Notes: generated by a model not told the origin, from the letters alone. 64,000 bases of DNA from Leptotrichia buccalis C-1013-b (GCF_000023905.1 NC_013192.1:2294001-2358000); one strand, 5' to 3'. Counted from the stretch's first letter, positions 8,499 through 18,300 are shown. Numbers and translations: made by a program.

Positions 8499-10523
8499 TT
8501 ATCCTTTCTTCTTTGTCTTCTTTAATTTTGACAATAATCTAAAAATTCTCATGGGTATTCCTATACCTCTAAGTCTATAATATTTTATATATCCTTGTGT
8601 CCACGAAGTATGACTATAAATCAATCTAAATGTTCCACCAAGATTTCTCATAATTTCTCTAATAAATCCTAGTTGACTTTTATCCATTTCAACTATTTTA
8701 ATTTTTTTAAAATCTACAAATCCTGTATCAAAAGTTATATTTCCTAAAACTGAAACTTCATTTCTTTTTGGTTTATTTATTAATCTTGTTATTTCAAATC
8801 TAACTACCTTATCAAAGTATTCTTTGGGATTACTTTGTCTTTTTTTAAAAAAATCAATCCCATCTAAAAAACCTATCTTTATTTGTTCCAATCTAGCATA
8901 ATCCTCTTCAAATTGTGGTTTGCTTGTAAATGGATATTCCCAAATAACAGGATTCCATAATTTCATATCACGTTTATCATAAACATTCGGAATCAGATAT
9001 CCTAAACTTTTTAACGGTTTGATAGGAAATCTACTAACTGGCTCTTTTCCTAAATATAACCCATCTACTTCTATTTTTTTCCCTCTTAATTTTAAAAATT
9101 CAGAAAATAAATTTTGAATTGTTCCTCCCCATCCTATATCAACTATTACTATTTTTTTTGTTTCATCTGGTACAAATTTTAATGCATATTTATGTGCTTC
9201 TCGTAGATGTTTTGTATACTTTAAATCACAAGCTTTTATTTCTTTTAGAAAAGTTTTAAAGAAATTTTCTTCTGTTCTTTGATTTATATTTAATTCACTA
9301 TAAGGATATTCTTCTCCAAAAAAGAACTCATAAATTTCTCTTCGAGTACCTCCAATTTCTCCAAAATTTATAGTTTGATAAATAGATTCCAAATTGTATC
9401 TTTTATTTTCATTTTGTGATAATTCCCAAACAAAAGCTCTTAATATACATTTTCTATTTAATTTATTCGCTATAAAAATATTTTCTAATTCCCCAAAATC
9501 TGAGAATAACATCTTCCCATATTCTTCCAGTACTCTAGCTTCACTTGAAACAAATGTAAAATCTATTTTTGGCATTTCTCTTGCAACATTTACCACATGA
9601 ATTAAATAGCTATACAAAGCTTGTGAAAATAAAAATCCAAAGTTTCTCCAAGTCTTATTGATTAATTTTTTTTCATTAACCAACTCTTTTTTCAATGCTT
9701 TTCTATCTTTCTTTTGAACTTCTTTTTTTATTTTATTCAACTTCATTGTATTTAAATTAGTTCTTAATCTTCTTAATCTCATAGGATTATAGAATATTGC
9801 ATTACTTCCTGACGCCTTAGCCATTTTCACATCTGAATTCAAACTATCTCCTATATGTAAATTATTAAAAATATCATATTCTTTACCAAAAACTTTTTCA
9901 TTATGAATATAATTAAACAAACTTCCATTATATTTGGCATGACCCACATCTGTTGAACTTAGACCATCTTCAAAAATATCTACTTTAAAATACTCTAATA
10001 ATTCTCTGATTTCTACTGCAGTCAAGTACATATCTGACAGAAAGAATACTTTTATATTCTTATATTTCTTTTTTATTTTTTGAATCGCTTCTATTAATTC
10101 AGCATTAGGTATTAATTCTTCTTTTTCAGTATCAATTTCTAATTGTATCATTTTTTGTACTAATTTTTCTATCTCTTCTCTACGTAATTTAATACTATAT
10201 TTCATACTTAATTGTTCTAAAATTGATTTAAACCATATTTTTAAATTTACATCATATTCTTTCTCTCTATCCGTATCATATGTATAATTTATATTTAATA
10301 ACTCTTTTCTAGTATACATTCTTAAAGAATATAGTTCATATTCTTGAATATTATTTGAAAAAACTTCCCTTAATTCTGGAATCCATTTTCTGCTAACTTT
10401 AAGAAATTGCATATCCTCTGGCCATATTTTTCTAAGTAGTACTGTATCAAAAATATCAAGCGTTATTGTTTCAATTCCTTTTTCTTTTATTTCATTTTCA
10501 ATTATCCTATATAAATTTCTCAT
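8499..10523 (-). CDS. Large HAD-type protein of polysaccharide loci (COG5610-like)
   Basis: This 674-aa protein has an N-terminal HAD phosphatase-like domain: TLDIFDTVLLRK (about residues 20-31, motif I with nucleophile Asp22), VFFLSDMYLT (motif II, Ser/Asp), and LHIGDSLNSDVKMAKASG (motif IV, near 220-240). After an Arg/Lys-rich linker (about 255-290) comes a second domain of about 380 residues with KIVIVDIGWGGTIQNL and no recognised fold. The combination is that of the predicted HAD hydrolases found beside glycosyltransferases and ABC exporters in capsule and O-antigen loci. It probably dephosphorylates or modifies a glycan intermediate. No signal peptide is seen. The domain order is visible; the enzymatic role is unknown. 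Confidence 0.75.
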   Translation of the reverse strand: MRNLYRIIENEIKEKGIETITLDIFDTVLLRKIWPEDMQFLKVSRKWIPELREVFSNNIQEYELYSLRMYTRKELLNINYTYDTDREKEYDVNLKIWFKSILEQLSMKYSIKLRREEIEKLVQKMIQLEIDTEKEELIPNAELIEAIQKIKKKYKNIKVFFLSDMYLTAVEIRELLEYFKVDIFEDGLSSTDVGHAKYNGSLFNYIHNEKVFGKEYDIFNNLHIGDSLNSDVKMAKASGSNAIFYNPMRLRRLRTNLNTMKLNKIKKEVQKKDRKALKKELVNEKKLINKTWRNFGFLFSQALYSYLIHVVNVAREMPKIDFTFVSSEARVLEEYGKMLFSDFGELENIFIANKLNRKCILRAFVWELSQNENKRYNLESIYQTINFGEIGGTRREIYEFFFGEEYPYSELNINQRTEENFFKTFLKEIKACDLKYTKHLREAHKYALKFVPDETKKIVIVDIGWGGTIQNLFSEFLKLRGKKIEVDGLYLGKEPVSRFPIKPLKSLGYLIPNVYDKRDMKLWNPVIWEYPFTSKPQFEEDYARLEQIKIGFLDGIDFFKKRQSNPKEYFDKVVRFEITRLINKPKRNEVSVLGNITFDTGFVDFKKIKIVEMDKSQLGFIREIMRNLGGTFRLIYSHTSWTQGYIKYYRLRGIGIPMRIFRLLSKLKKTKKKG

Positions 10524-10616
10524 ACTTTTTTACAAAACTATTTAATTTTGTAACTCCTTTCTTCATTTTTCTAAATATTTATCCTCAGTTAGTTTTTTAT
10601 TATTAACTTATCATCC

Positions 10617-11345
10617 TTAGCTATTTTTATATGCTTCACAAACCTTTTCTGTATCTCCAACCATCTTCAATTTCCCTTTTTCTAACCAAACAACTCGATT
10701 ACATAATTCCTCTATTTGTTCAATTGAATGTGATACAAACAATATACTTGTACCTTCTGCCATCATTTCTTTTATCTTTCGTTCACATTTTTCTTGAAAG
10801 TGAAAATCTCCTACTGCAAGGATTTCATCAGCTATCAATATATCTGGTCTAACTACTGTTGCTATTGCGAATCCCAACCTCGCATACATTCCTGAAGAGA
10901 AATTCTTTAATGGCGTATCTAAAAATTCTCCTAATTCAGAAAACTCCACTATTTCATCAAATTTTTCTTCCATAAACTTTTTATTGTATCCTAACACAGC
11001 GCCATTCAAAAATATATTTTCTCTAGCAGTTAAATCAGGATCAAATCCTGCTCCCAATTCTATTAAAGGTGCAACTTTTCCAATAACTTCTATACTTCCT
11101 GTAGTTGGTTCTAGTACTCCTGCTACTACTTTTAATATTGTACTTTTTCCAGAACCATTAAAACCAACTATTCCTAATATTTCTCCTTTTTTTAAAGAAA
11201 ACGAGACGTTCTTTAAAGCCCAAAATTCTTTAAAAAAAAGTTGTCGTTTCAATAATTTTATTATATATTCTTTAAAAGAGTGAATTATTTCTGAACTCAT
11301 ATTAAATCGCATAGAAACATTCTTTATTCTTACTATTTCTTCCAC
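10617..11345 (-). CDS. Polysaccharide ABC exporter ATP-binding subunit (Wzt/TagH-like)
   Basis: A 242-aa ABC ATPase: Walker A GFNGSGKST (about residue 62-70), Q-loop region with LIELGAGFDPDLTAREN, the signature FSSGMYARLGFA and Walker B ILIADEILAVGD, then the switch His in VSHS. The ELGAGF and GMYARL variants are diagnostic of the O-antigen/teichoic-acid exporter subfamily. It stops soon after the nucleotide-binding domain, so it lacks the C-terminal glycan-cap-recognition domain of the long Wzt proteins. It lies 10 bp downstream of the permease gene (11356-12123). Together they would export a complete lipid-linked polysaccharide across the inner membrane. Confidence 0.93.
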   Translation of the reverse strand: MEEIVRIKNVSMRFNMSSEIIHSFKEYIIKLLKRQLFFKEFWALKNVSFSLKKGEILGIVGFNGSGKSTILKVVAGVLEPTTGSIEVIGKVAPLIELGAGFDPDLTARENIFLNGAVLGYNKKFMEEKFDEIVEFSELGEFLDTPLKNFSSGMYARLGFAIATVVRPDILIADEILAVGDFHFQEKCERKIKEMMAEGTSILFVSHSIEQIEELCNRVVWLEKGKLKMVGDTEKVCEAYKNS

Positions 11346-11355
11346 TATATTCCTC

Positions 11356-12123
11356 CTATATATGAAGTATAAATTTTTTCTTATTCATGTTAAATGTCAC
11401 TACCCCAATAAAAAGCGCAATTATGATAATAAATATACAATTTAAATGTTCATTTAATGTTGGTATTTTCCCATAATACACCATATCTCTAAATAAATCA
11501 ACAAAATAAACCATAGGATTTAACTCTAATAAAAACATGTATTTTTTTGGAACTATCTCTTTTGGATAAAACAATGGTGTTAAATAGGTCATAGCTGTTA
11601 AAAGAACTCCATATAAATGAAACATATCTCTAAAATAGACAGCTACTGATGCTAATAACAAACCTATTCCAAGACAAAAGAAAAGAACATACATCACGGG
11701 TATTATTGAAAACAATATCGAAATTTTTATTGGAGCTTTCGTTATGATTATTACTAAAATTAATCCTGGTAATGACAATACAAAGTTAACACAACTCGAC
11801 AATACTCTAGCTATCGGAAAAATATGTTTAGGAACGTATACTTTCTTTATTAAAGATGCATTTTCCAATATTGAACCCATCGCAGTACTTGTTGCCTCTG
11901 AATAAAAATTGAATATCAATTGTCCTGTCAATAGATACACAGGGAAATTTACAATTGCAAATTTAAAAAAATTCGAGAATACCATTGCCATGATTAACAT
12001 TATTAAAAATGGATTTAACATACTCCACATTATTCCTAATATAGATCTTCTATATTTTTTCTTTATATCTCTTTTTACCAATTCTATTAAAAGTGCTCTA
12101 TACTCAAATATTTCCTTCATCAT
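11356..12123 (-). CDS. Polysaccharide ABC exporter permease (Wzm/TagG-like)
   Basis: 255-aa ABC-2 type permease with six predicted membrane helices. The N-terminal amphipathic segment LVKRDIKKKYRRSILGIMW followed by LNPFLIMLIM is the recognised start of the TagG/Wzm/KpsM group, and TPLFYPKEIVPKKYMFLLELNPMVYFVDLFRD is the conserved loop before the last helices. It forms the membrane part of the exporter with the ATPase encoded just downstream. A 286-bp gap upstream (12124-12409) contains no gene that I can see, and may hold the promoter of this operon. Confidence 0.93.
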   Translation of the reverse strand: MMKEIFEYRALLIELVKRDIKKKYRRSILGIMWSMLNPFLIMLIMAMVFSNFFKFAIVNFPVYLLTGQLIFNFYSEATSTAMGSILENASLIKKVYVPKHIFPIARVLSSCVNFVLSLPGLILVIIITKAPIKISILFSIIPVMYVLFFCLGIGLLLASVAVYFRDMFHLYGVLLTAMTYLTPLFYPKEIVPKKYMFLLELNPMVYFVDLFRDMVYYGKIPTLNEHLNCIFIIIIALFIGVVTFNMNKKKFILHI

Positions 12124-12409
12124 ATTCCTTTCTATTTAAATAAATAAAAAAATAAAGTACTTCTCTTTATTTTTTACTTATATTTTTTGTAACTTTCAAA
12201 TACTCAATAAAAGATAATACTATCCTCGATACGCATATTACAGAACTATCTTTAAACATATTTTCTTTTACCTTTTTTTATGTCTCTTTTAATTTCCTAA
12301 AGTTATTTTTATCATTATTTCTTATTTGATAATTGTTTTACAACAGAGTTTAATAGATTTGAAAATTTTATTAATATAAATATCCGTTAATATTTCTATT
12401 TTCATATTT

Positions 12410-13276
12410 TCAACTTTTTAATAAATCAACTAAATATCGTCCATATTCTGTTTTTATTATGAATTTAGTCAATTTTTTCACTTTTTCTTTATCTATCCAC
12501 CCCTTCTGATAAGCAATTTCTTCAATGCAAGCAATGTATAATCCTTGTCTCTTCTGAATTACTTCCACATAATTAGCAGCTTCCAACAAAGCCTCGTGAG
12601 TCCCAGTATCAAGCCACGCTATCCCTCTTCCAAGATTTTTAACATTTAACTTTCCTTCAGATAAATACATTTCGTTTACAGCTGTTATTTCTAGTTCACC
12701 TCTTACCGAAGGTTTTACATTTTTTGCTTTTTCTACAACTGTATTATCATAAAAATATAGTCCAGGTATTGCATAATTTGATTTTGGGTTTTCAGGTTTT
12801 TCCTCTAGAGAAATAGCTTTTCCAGTTTCATCAAATTCTACGACACCATAAGCTTTTGGATCTTTTACAGGATAACCAAATATGACAGCTCCTTCTGTTA
12901 ATTTAGCAGCTTGTTCAACTAAACCTGTAAATCCACTACCGTAGAATATATTATCTCCTAAAATTAAAGCTACGTTATCATTACCGATAAATTCTTCTCC
13001 AACTATAAAAGCTTCTGCAAGTCCATTGGGTTTTTCTTGCACTTTATATTTCAATGTCATTCCTAAATCACTTCCATCTCCTAAAAGATCTTTAAATAAA
13101 GGCAAATCTCTTGGGGTTGAAATAATTAAAATATCCCTTATATTTGCAAGCATTAGTACTGATAATGGATAATAAATCATAGGTTTATCATAAATTGGCA
13201 TAATTTGCTTTGAGATTGATTTTGTAAGTGGATACAATCTAGTCCCACTTCCTCCTGCTAAAATAATTCCTTTCAT
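12410..13276 (-). CDS. rfbA: Glucose-1-phosphate thymidylyltransferase
   Basis: 288 aa, the usual length of RfbA/RmlA. The start [18 protein letters not shown] carries the G-G-x-G-T-R-L pyrophosphorylase loop, [16 protein letters not shown] the substrate lysine, and [10 protein letters not shown] the metal aspartate. It joins dTTP and glucose-1-phosphate, the first step of dTDP-L-rhamnose. It lies 24 bp downstream of the sugar-transferase gene in the same direction, while the later pathway genes rfbC and rfbB are about 44 kb away in this window. Assignment is secure. Confidence 0.97.
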   Translation of the reverse strand: MKGIILAGGSGTRLYPLTKSISKQIMPIYDKPMIYYPLSVLMLANIRDILIISTPRDLPLFKDLLGDGSDLGMTLKYKVQEKPNGLAEAFIVGEEFIGNDNVALILGDNIFYGSGFTGLVEQAAKLTEGAVIFGYPVKDPKAYGVVEFDETGKAISLEEKPENPKSNYAIPGLYFYDNTVVEKAKNVKPSVRGELEITAVNEMYLSEGKLNVKNLGRGIAWLDTGTHEALLEAANYVEVIQKRQGLYIACIEEIAYQKGWIDKEKVKKLTKFIIKTEYGRYLVDLLKS

Positions 13277-13300
13277 AAAGTCCCTCCTTTTTAAATTAGT

Positions 13301-14596
13301 TTACTTCCCCTTTCCAAATAAAACAGCCTTTACTGTTTTCATAACAACAAGTACATCAAGTATTAAATCCTGATGTTTTAAATAGTATAAATCGTATTCA
13401 AGTTTTTTTTTCGCATCTTCTAAATTTTCTCCATATGGGAACATAACTTGAGCCCATCCAGTTATTCCTGGTTTTATAAGATGCCGTAAATTATAATAAT
13501 TTATCTGCTTTTCATATTCTTTAGCTAATATGTCCCATTCTGGACGCGGACCTACAAAACTCATTGTTCCTTTTAATATGTTCCAAAGTTGAGGCAGTTC
13601 ATCAATTCTTGTTTTTCTCATAAATTTTCCAAATTTTGTTACTCTAATATCGTTGTCTAAAGTATATTTTGAATATTTACTTGCATCGTGCATCTTCATA
13701 CTTCGAAATTTATAAACTTTAAAAGGTTGCATATTCTCACCTATTCTTACCTGCTTAAATATTACTGGTCCTTTGGATTCAAATTTAATAATTATTGCAG
13801 TTATTAATGCTACTGGGGAAAAAATTATTATTAAAAGTAAAGCTAATATTAAATCCATTCCACGTTTTATATTTTTTTGCATTTCATTATTTAAAATATC
13901 AAATCCATTCGATTCAAGCAACCACTCTTCGTTTATTTTATCTATATCAATTTTCTTTTGAATATCTTCATTAAACTCTTCATAATTTATTATTTTCAAA
14001 CCATTTATTTTTAAATCAAAAAGTCGTTTTAAATATTTCTTAAAATCTGGACTGTTCATATCTTTTACAATCACTAAAATATCAATACTTTTTTCAGAAA
14101 TTATTTTCTCCATTTCATCATAATTTCCAATTAGATATTTTGTTACTCTACTTTTATTGTTGGAAATGTACCCAATATAGTTATAATCAAGAGTATTTAT
14201 AATATCTTCCTGAATATTGTTTTTAATATGATTTGAGCCAAATATTAATACATTTCGCTTTTTCATATAAAGGGAACACATAATTCTTCTAAAAATTACT
14301 TGAAAAAAGAATAATAATGCAAACACAAAAAAAACATTGATACGTTTCCAGAAAGCATAAAGCATTATGGAAAAAATTACGTCAATTCCTAAATTTATAA
14401 ACATATCTTTTAGTCTGAAGCGTTCAGCATAAAAATCTAACTGTCCAAATATAAAATTTATGAATATGAATAAAATAAATATGAAATTTGTTAGATATTT
14501 TATTACATAATCATATTTATCCAACAAAAAGCTATAGATTATATACAGGATAAATATATATAATAAACGTATATAAATATTCTTATTTAATTTCAT
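13301..14596 (-). CDS. Polyprenyl-phosphate sugar-phosphate transferase (initiating enzyme)
   Basis: 431 aa. Four or five membrane helices occupy residues 8-115, followed by a CoA-binding-like Rossmann region (LIFGSNHIKNN) and a C-terminal bacterial sugar-transferase domain from about residue 235: KRGMDLILALLLIIIFSP (re-entrant helix), FKVYKFRSM, TRIDELPQLWN and FVGPRPEW with the catalytic Asp-Glu pair. Such proteins (WbaP/EpsE/CpsE group) put the first sugar phosphate onto undecaprenyl phosphate at the cytoplasmic face of the membrane. It is the first gene of the leftward RfbA-containing part of the locus. Sugar specificity (glucose, galactose or others) cannot be read from sequence. Confidence 0.93.
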   Translation of the reverse strand: MKLNKNIYIRLLYIFILYIIYSFLLDKYDYVIKYLTNFIFILFIFINFIFGQLDFYAERFRLKDMFINLGIDVIFSIMLYAFWKRINVFFVFALLFFFQVIFRRIMCSLYMKKRNVLIFGSNHIKNNIQEDIINTLDYNYIGYISNNKSRVTKYLIGNYDEMEKIISEKSIDILVIVKDMNSPDFKKYLKRLFDLKINGLKIINYEEFNEDIQKKIDIDKINEEWLLESNGFDILNNEMQKNIKRGMDLILALLLIIIFSPVALITAIIIKFESKGPVIFKQVRIGENMQPFKVYKFRSMKMHDASKYSKYTLDNDIRVTKFGKFMRKTRIDELPQLWNILKGTMSFVGPRPEWDILAKEYEKQINYYNLRHLIKPGITGWAQVMFPYGENLEDAKKKLEYDLYYLKHQDLILDVLVVMKTVKAVLFGKGK

Positions 14597-14751
14597 AATT
14601 ATTCACCCTCACTTGGCAAATTATATTGCAATTATTTTAATTTTTTAATAAAATTAAATTAAAAAGTATATCTTATTTTTAAATAATTATAAACATTGAC
14701 ATCACGAGTATAACACATTTCAATATCAAATTCAAGTAAGTTTTAAAATTC

Positions 14752-15902
14752 GACAGAGTAAAAAAATAGGGGCAGTCATTAAATACCACAACAAACTTTT
14801 TTGACTGCTTTTTTTAAAATATTTTACTTTGTGATATTTCTTTTAAAACTTCCCTAATAGGACATTCTCCTCCTCTCAAATATGGAATGTTTGTGCTTTT
14901 CTCTGCTTCATTAACAATTTCTGGTAAGCATTCCATCTCTATTACCTTTTCTAGTGAACTCGTTCTTTTGCCGCTAAAGTACAATTAATACGCCTTTTCC
15001 CTGTCTTTTCCATAGTTTGCAAGGAAAGTGTGGTATAACGCTCTTGCTTTTATCTTTCTTCTTGAAAATGCTTTTGGCCTGCTTGATAGAAATCTTGAGC
15101 ATTCGTGGGGATACTAGGGCTTCCGTCCTTGAGCCTATGTAGTCATCCTCTGTATATATTCTTCTTATCTTCTCATACTGGTTAAGCAGCATCTTCATCT
15201 GCTCCTTTCTTCTCTGGCTCACATTCTCCTTTTCCTTGAAATTCTCATAAAAATTTTCAAGTTCTTTAAAATCGTCTCCCTTTAGCCATTTGTAAAGATT
15301 TTTTGATATTTCCTTGTCCCTTTTAGAAATTTCAGCTATGGCTTTTACTAAATGGAACTTGTCATAAATGTGTATTGGCTTGTAAATTCCAAGCTCTCTT
15401 ACAAAGCTGTCTATCCATATTCCTCCATCAGAGTTCACAAATAGTAAAAATCATCTTCTCAGAAAGCCGTCTATACCGCTTAAGTCCAATTTTTTCATCA
15501 ATATAGTAGTGAATGCCTGTTTTTTTGTCTACATATTTTCGACGTTCAAAAGTTACATCCCCGAAGGCAGTGATAACAGTTCTTTTAACAAATCCTTTGC
15601 TTTTAAACTTATTTTTTCTTTCGTTGGAATGAAAGAAGTAATCATCAACTCTTTTGACATAAACTCTAAACAGCGTTTCAAAAGCTTTTGTGACAAACAG
15701 CTTAAACTGCTGCTCAAACGGAAGTCTGAAGGAAAAAATATTTTTAAAAAAAGTCTTTACAAGTGAAGAAAAATTTGATATTCTAATCATAGAGGGAACC
15801 ACCTTTCAATAGGATTTAGCGATTATATTGTAACTGGTTTCCTCTTTTTTGTTAATTTGAAATTTAATTAAATTTATTTGCCCCTATTTTTTTTACTCTG
15901 TC
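14752..15902. mobile_element. Deleted ISLre2-type insertion sequence
   Basis: The element is bounded by near-perfect terminal inverted repeats: 14752-14774 (GACAGAGTAAAAAAATAGGGGCA) read as two parts GACAGAGTA and AGGGGCA with an A-run, and its reverse complement at 15879-15902, differing only by one A. The 9-bp sequence TTAAAATTC abuts the left end (14743-14751) and recurs at 15906-15914, three bases from the right end, consistent with a target duplication. Inside is a broken UPF0236-type transposase. At about 1.15 kb it is shorter than full elements of this family (about 1.5-2 kb as I recall), so an internal part has been lost. It separates the main leftward locus from a rightward glycosyltransferase gene. 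Confidence 0.8.
14814..15802 (-). pseudogene. Broken UPF0236 (ISLre2-family) transposase
   Basis: The 5' part (15802 to 15428) encodes 124 aa with TVITAFGDVTFERRKYVD and DEKIGLKRYRRLSEKM, the N-terminal zinc-less region of UPF0236 proteins. It ends in a stop, and the next piece (15438 to 14974) resumes with NSDGGIWIDSF and IYDKFHLVKAIAEISKR, the central catalytic region (D-G-x-x-W and the F-H-x-x-K motif). A third piece to the stop at 14814-14816 in yet another frame carries SSLEKVIEMEC and RGGECPIREVLKEIS, the family C-terminus. A missing internal segment plus at least one frameshift make the gene inactive. Confidence 0.8.
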
Positions 15903-15914
15903 GTCTTAAAATTC

Positions 15915-15943
15915 TTGTCTATTCAAATTTAAAATGATATAAT
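15915..15943 (+). promoter_or_regulatory. Sigma-70-type promoter for the rightward glycosyltransferase gene
   Basis: TTGTCT (15915-15920) and TATAAT (15938-15943) are spaced by exactly 17 bases, and transcription would start about 30 bases before the ATG at 15975. The promoter lies directly outside the right end of the deleted ISLre2-type element, so the element did not separate it from its gene. Confidence 0.65.
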
Positions 15944-15974
15944 TTAGTAAGCAAATAAAGAATAGAGGATTTTT

Positions 15975-16808
15975 ATGTATGATTTTACAGCCTGTATAGT
16001 AACTTATAATACGGAACAAGAAGAATTAAATAGAATTTTAAACTGTTTTAAAAAGATAAAATTGAAGTTTAAATTGTGGATTTCTGATAATTCTGAAAAG
16101 GATATATTAAGAAATTTTATAGAAAATTTTTCAGATGATCGGATTAAATATATCTTTAATAATTCAAATAAAGGATTTGGAGCAGGACATAACATTGTAT
16201 TACAAAAATTAATTGAAGAGAATGAAAAATCTGAATTTCATTTAATGATAAATGCAGATGTTTTTTTTGAAGAGAATACAATTGAAAAGATTATTGCTTA
16301 TATGAGGAAAAATTCTGATATTGGACAGATAGGACCTAGAATATATGAATCTAATGGGGAAATTAACAGATCATGTAGATTACTTCCAACACCGTTAAAT
16401 TTAATATTTAGAAGATTTTTTCCAGTAAAATCAATTGTAGAAAAAATGGACTACAGCTATGAAATGAAATGGTATAATTATAAATCAATAATAGAAGTTC
16501 CGATTTTATCAGGATGTTTTATTTTTGTACGAACAGATATTTTAAAAGATATTGGTGTATTTGATGAAAGATACTTTATGTATATGGAAGATTATGATTT
16601 ATGCAGAAGAATTGGAAAAAAATACAAAGTAGTATTTTATCCAAAAGTAAACATAGTTCATAAACATGGAAAAGCATCTTATAAATCACGAAAAATGATG
16701 ATAATACATATAAAATCAGCAATAAAGTATTTCAATAAGTGGGGATGGATTTTTGATAAAGAACGAAAAATAAAAAATAGAAAATGTATACAAGAATATA
16801 ATAAATAA
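15975..16808 (+). CDS. Family 2 glycosyltransferase (rhamnosyltransferase-like)
   Basis: A 277-aa GT-A enzyme. ACIVTYNTEQEEL is the opening strand, LWISDNSE the nucleotide site, FGAGHNI the conserved glycine region, LMINADVFFEE the DxD-like metal motif and GCFIFVRTDIL followed by FMYMEDYDLCRRI the acceptor-side E-D-x-D signature typical of WbbL/RfbF-type rhamnosyltransferases. It acts in the cytoplasm on a lipid-linked acceptor. It is the only rightward gene of the locus and has its own promoter. Rhamnose as donor is suggested by the family resemblance and by the presence of dTDP-rhamnose genes in the window, but is not proven. Confidence 0.9.
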   Translation: MYDFTACIVTYNTEQEELNRILNCFKKIKLKFKLWISDNSEKDILRNFIENFSDDRIKYIFNNSNKGFGAGHNIVLQKLIEENEKSEFHLMINADVFFEENTIEKIIAYMRKNSDIGQIGPRIYESNGEINRSCRLLPTPLNLIFRRFFPVKSIVEKMDYSYEMKWYNYKSIIEVPILSGCFIFVRTDILKDIGVFDERYFMYMEDYDLCRRIGKKYKVVFYPKVNIVHKHGKASYKSRKMMIIHIKSAIKYFNKWGWIFDKERKIKNRKCIQEYNK

Positions 16809-16844
16809 ATTTCTTTTATATTAATCTTAAATACTACATTAAAA

Positions 16845-16891
16845 CATGGGCTATTTTTCTTTTTTTTTAAGATACCAGCCCATGCTTTTTT
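16845..16891. terminator. Bidirectional terminator between convergent genes
   Basis: CATGGGCT (16845-16852) pairs with AGCCCATG (16877-16884); a T-run follows on the plus strand (16886-16891). It separates the glycosyltransferase (rightward) from pth (leftward) and overlaps the pth stop region. Confidence 0.7.
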
Positions 16892-17456
16892 ATTTTATAT
16901 TATACTTATTCATTAATTTTGAAATTGTCATATCATCTTTTATATCGTCTATCAAATTAAACATTCTTTCTCTTGAATCTTTTACAATTTCCTTTTCTTC
17001 TGGTGAGAATTTTCCCAATACAAATCCAATTGTTTCTTCTTTTGTTTTGGGCTTTCCAATTCCAAACTTTATTCTCACAAATTCATTTCCCACGTGAGAA
17101 ATAATCGATTTTATTCCATTATGTCCGCCAGCACTTCCAGTTTGCTTAATTTTTAATTTGCCAAATGGCATATCCATGTCGTCATAAATCACAAAAAGCT
17201 CTGTTTTAGGGTCAATCTTAAAAAATCTAATCGCTTCTCCAACAGCTTCTCCGCTCAAATTCATAAAAGTTGCAGGTTTTTGGTAAAAAACCTTGTCTCC
17301 GTTGTAATTAGTCTGTACAAAAATCGATTTGAACTTTTCTCTAATATCTGCTATATTTTTTTCTTTCAAATATTCATCTATAAAAATAAATCCTATGTTA
17401 TGTCTAGTCAATTTATACTGTTCTCCTGGATTTCCCAAGCCTACTATTAGTTTCAT
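16890..17456 (-). CDS. pth: Peptidyl-tRNA hydrolase
   Basis: 188-aa Pth. LIVGLGNPGEQYKLTRHNIGF carries the substrate Asn and the catalytic His near residue 20; FMNLSGEAVG, YDDMDMPFGKLKIK and GSAGGHNGIKSI are the other active-site segments (Asp and the GGHNG motif). It frees tRNA from peptidyl-tRNA that dropped off stalled ribosomes. The protein is full length and monocistronic-looking, with a ribosome site AAAGGAG just upstream of the ATG at 17456. No unusual features. Confidence 0.97.
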   Translation of the reverse strand: MKLIVGLGNPGEQYKLTRHNIGFIFIDEYLKEKNIADIREKFKSIFVQTNYNGDKVFYQKPATFMNLSGEAVGEAIRFFKIDPKTELFVIYDDMDMPFGKLKIKQTGSAGGHNGIKSIISHVGNEFVRIKFGIGKPKTKEETIGFVLGKFSPEEKEIVKDSRERMFNLIDDIKDDMTISKLMNKYNIK

Positions 17457-17649
17457 TAAATTTTTCTCCTTTTTCTTTGTTAAATTTTCTTTTCAAATTA
17501 TATCAAATTTATAAATGAAATACAAAGATATAATTTTTAAATATACTCAAACTTCTTTAAAATTGAACTAACAAAAAACAAATTTAGAATTCAATAGAAT
17601 AATTATCATTTTTAAATTTAATTTTAAAGTAATTAGCCTTGTATATTCA

Positions 17650-18300
17650 CTATTGTTCAATGTTCAATATTATTATCAGCTTTCCCTTTGCAAATTCCAC
17701 ATTAGCTTCATTTTGACAAATCACATTGCTTACAAGCCTAGAACTTTCCCTTTTCACATCAATCTTATCTGTTTCAAATTTAAACCCTTTCAATGTTAAT
17801 TTTTCGACTTTTTCACTAATTGGAATAATAGAAAATCCATATCCTTTTTTATTTTCTAGAGCAAAAGGCTTTTCGGCATAAAAAATTTCTTCATTTTCTT
17901 CCAAAAATACTAAATTTTTATGCTTTTCCATTAAAAATAAGTTACTTAATGTCATATCAATTCTTTTTCCGAGCCCACCAACAACAAATATTTTTTTCAA
18001 ATAATTTCTATTTTTCTCAATTTTACTGATTTCTTCCAAAATCAATTCAAAATCCGTAAAATCCTTATCTTTTGGGAACTTTTTCATCAAAACATTCTTT
18101 TTTTCATAATGTTCTAAAACTCCTTTTTCAATTGAATCCAGATCCCCAATAATAACTTCTGGCATTTTCCCATATTTAAAGGCAAAATTCGCTCCGCCAT
18201 CTGCACAAAAGCAAACTGCATTTTCCGAAACTAATTTATCCATAAATTCCTGCGAATACTTATATTCACCATTTAAAAAAATTACATATTTTTTCTCCAT
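17650..18300 (-). CDS. thiN: Thiamine pyrophosphokinase
   Basis: 216 aa. FCADGGANFAFKYGKMPEVIIGDLDSI contains the conserved D-G-G-A-N and G-D-(L/F)-D-S motifs that bind thiamine and magnesium, KFPKDKDFTDFELIL is the T-D-x-E/D segment, and the C-terminal half forms the beta-rich thiamine-binding domain with VSNVI. It converts thiamine and ATP to thiamine diphosphate in the cytosol. It stands alone, with short AT-rich spacers on both sides. No riboswitch is visible upstream. Confidence 0.93.
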   Translation of the reverse strand: MEKKYVIFLNGEYKYSQEFMDKLVSENAVCFCADGGANFAFKYGKMPEVIIGDLDSIEKGVLEHYEKKNVLMKKFPKDKDFTDFELILEEISKIEKNRNYLKKIFVVGGLGKRIDMTLSNLFLMEKHKNLVFLEENEEIFYAEKPFALENKKGYGFSIIPISEKVEKLTLKGFKFETDKIDVKRESSRLVSNVICQNEANVEFAKGKLIIILNIEQ

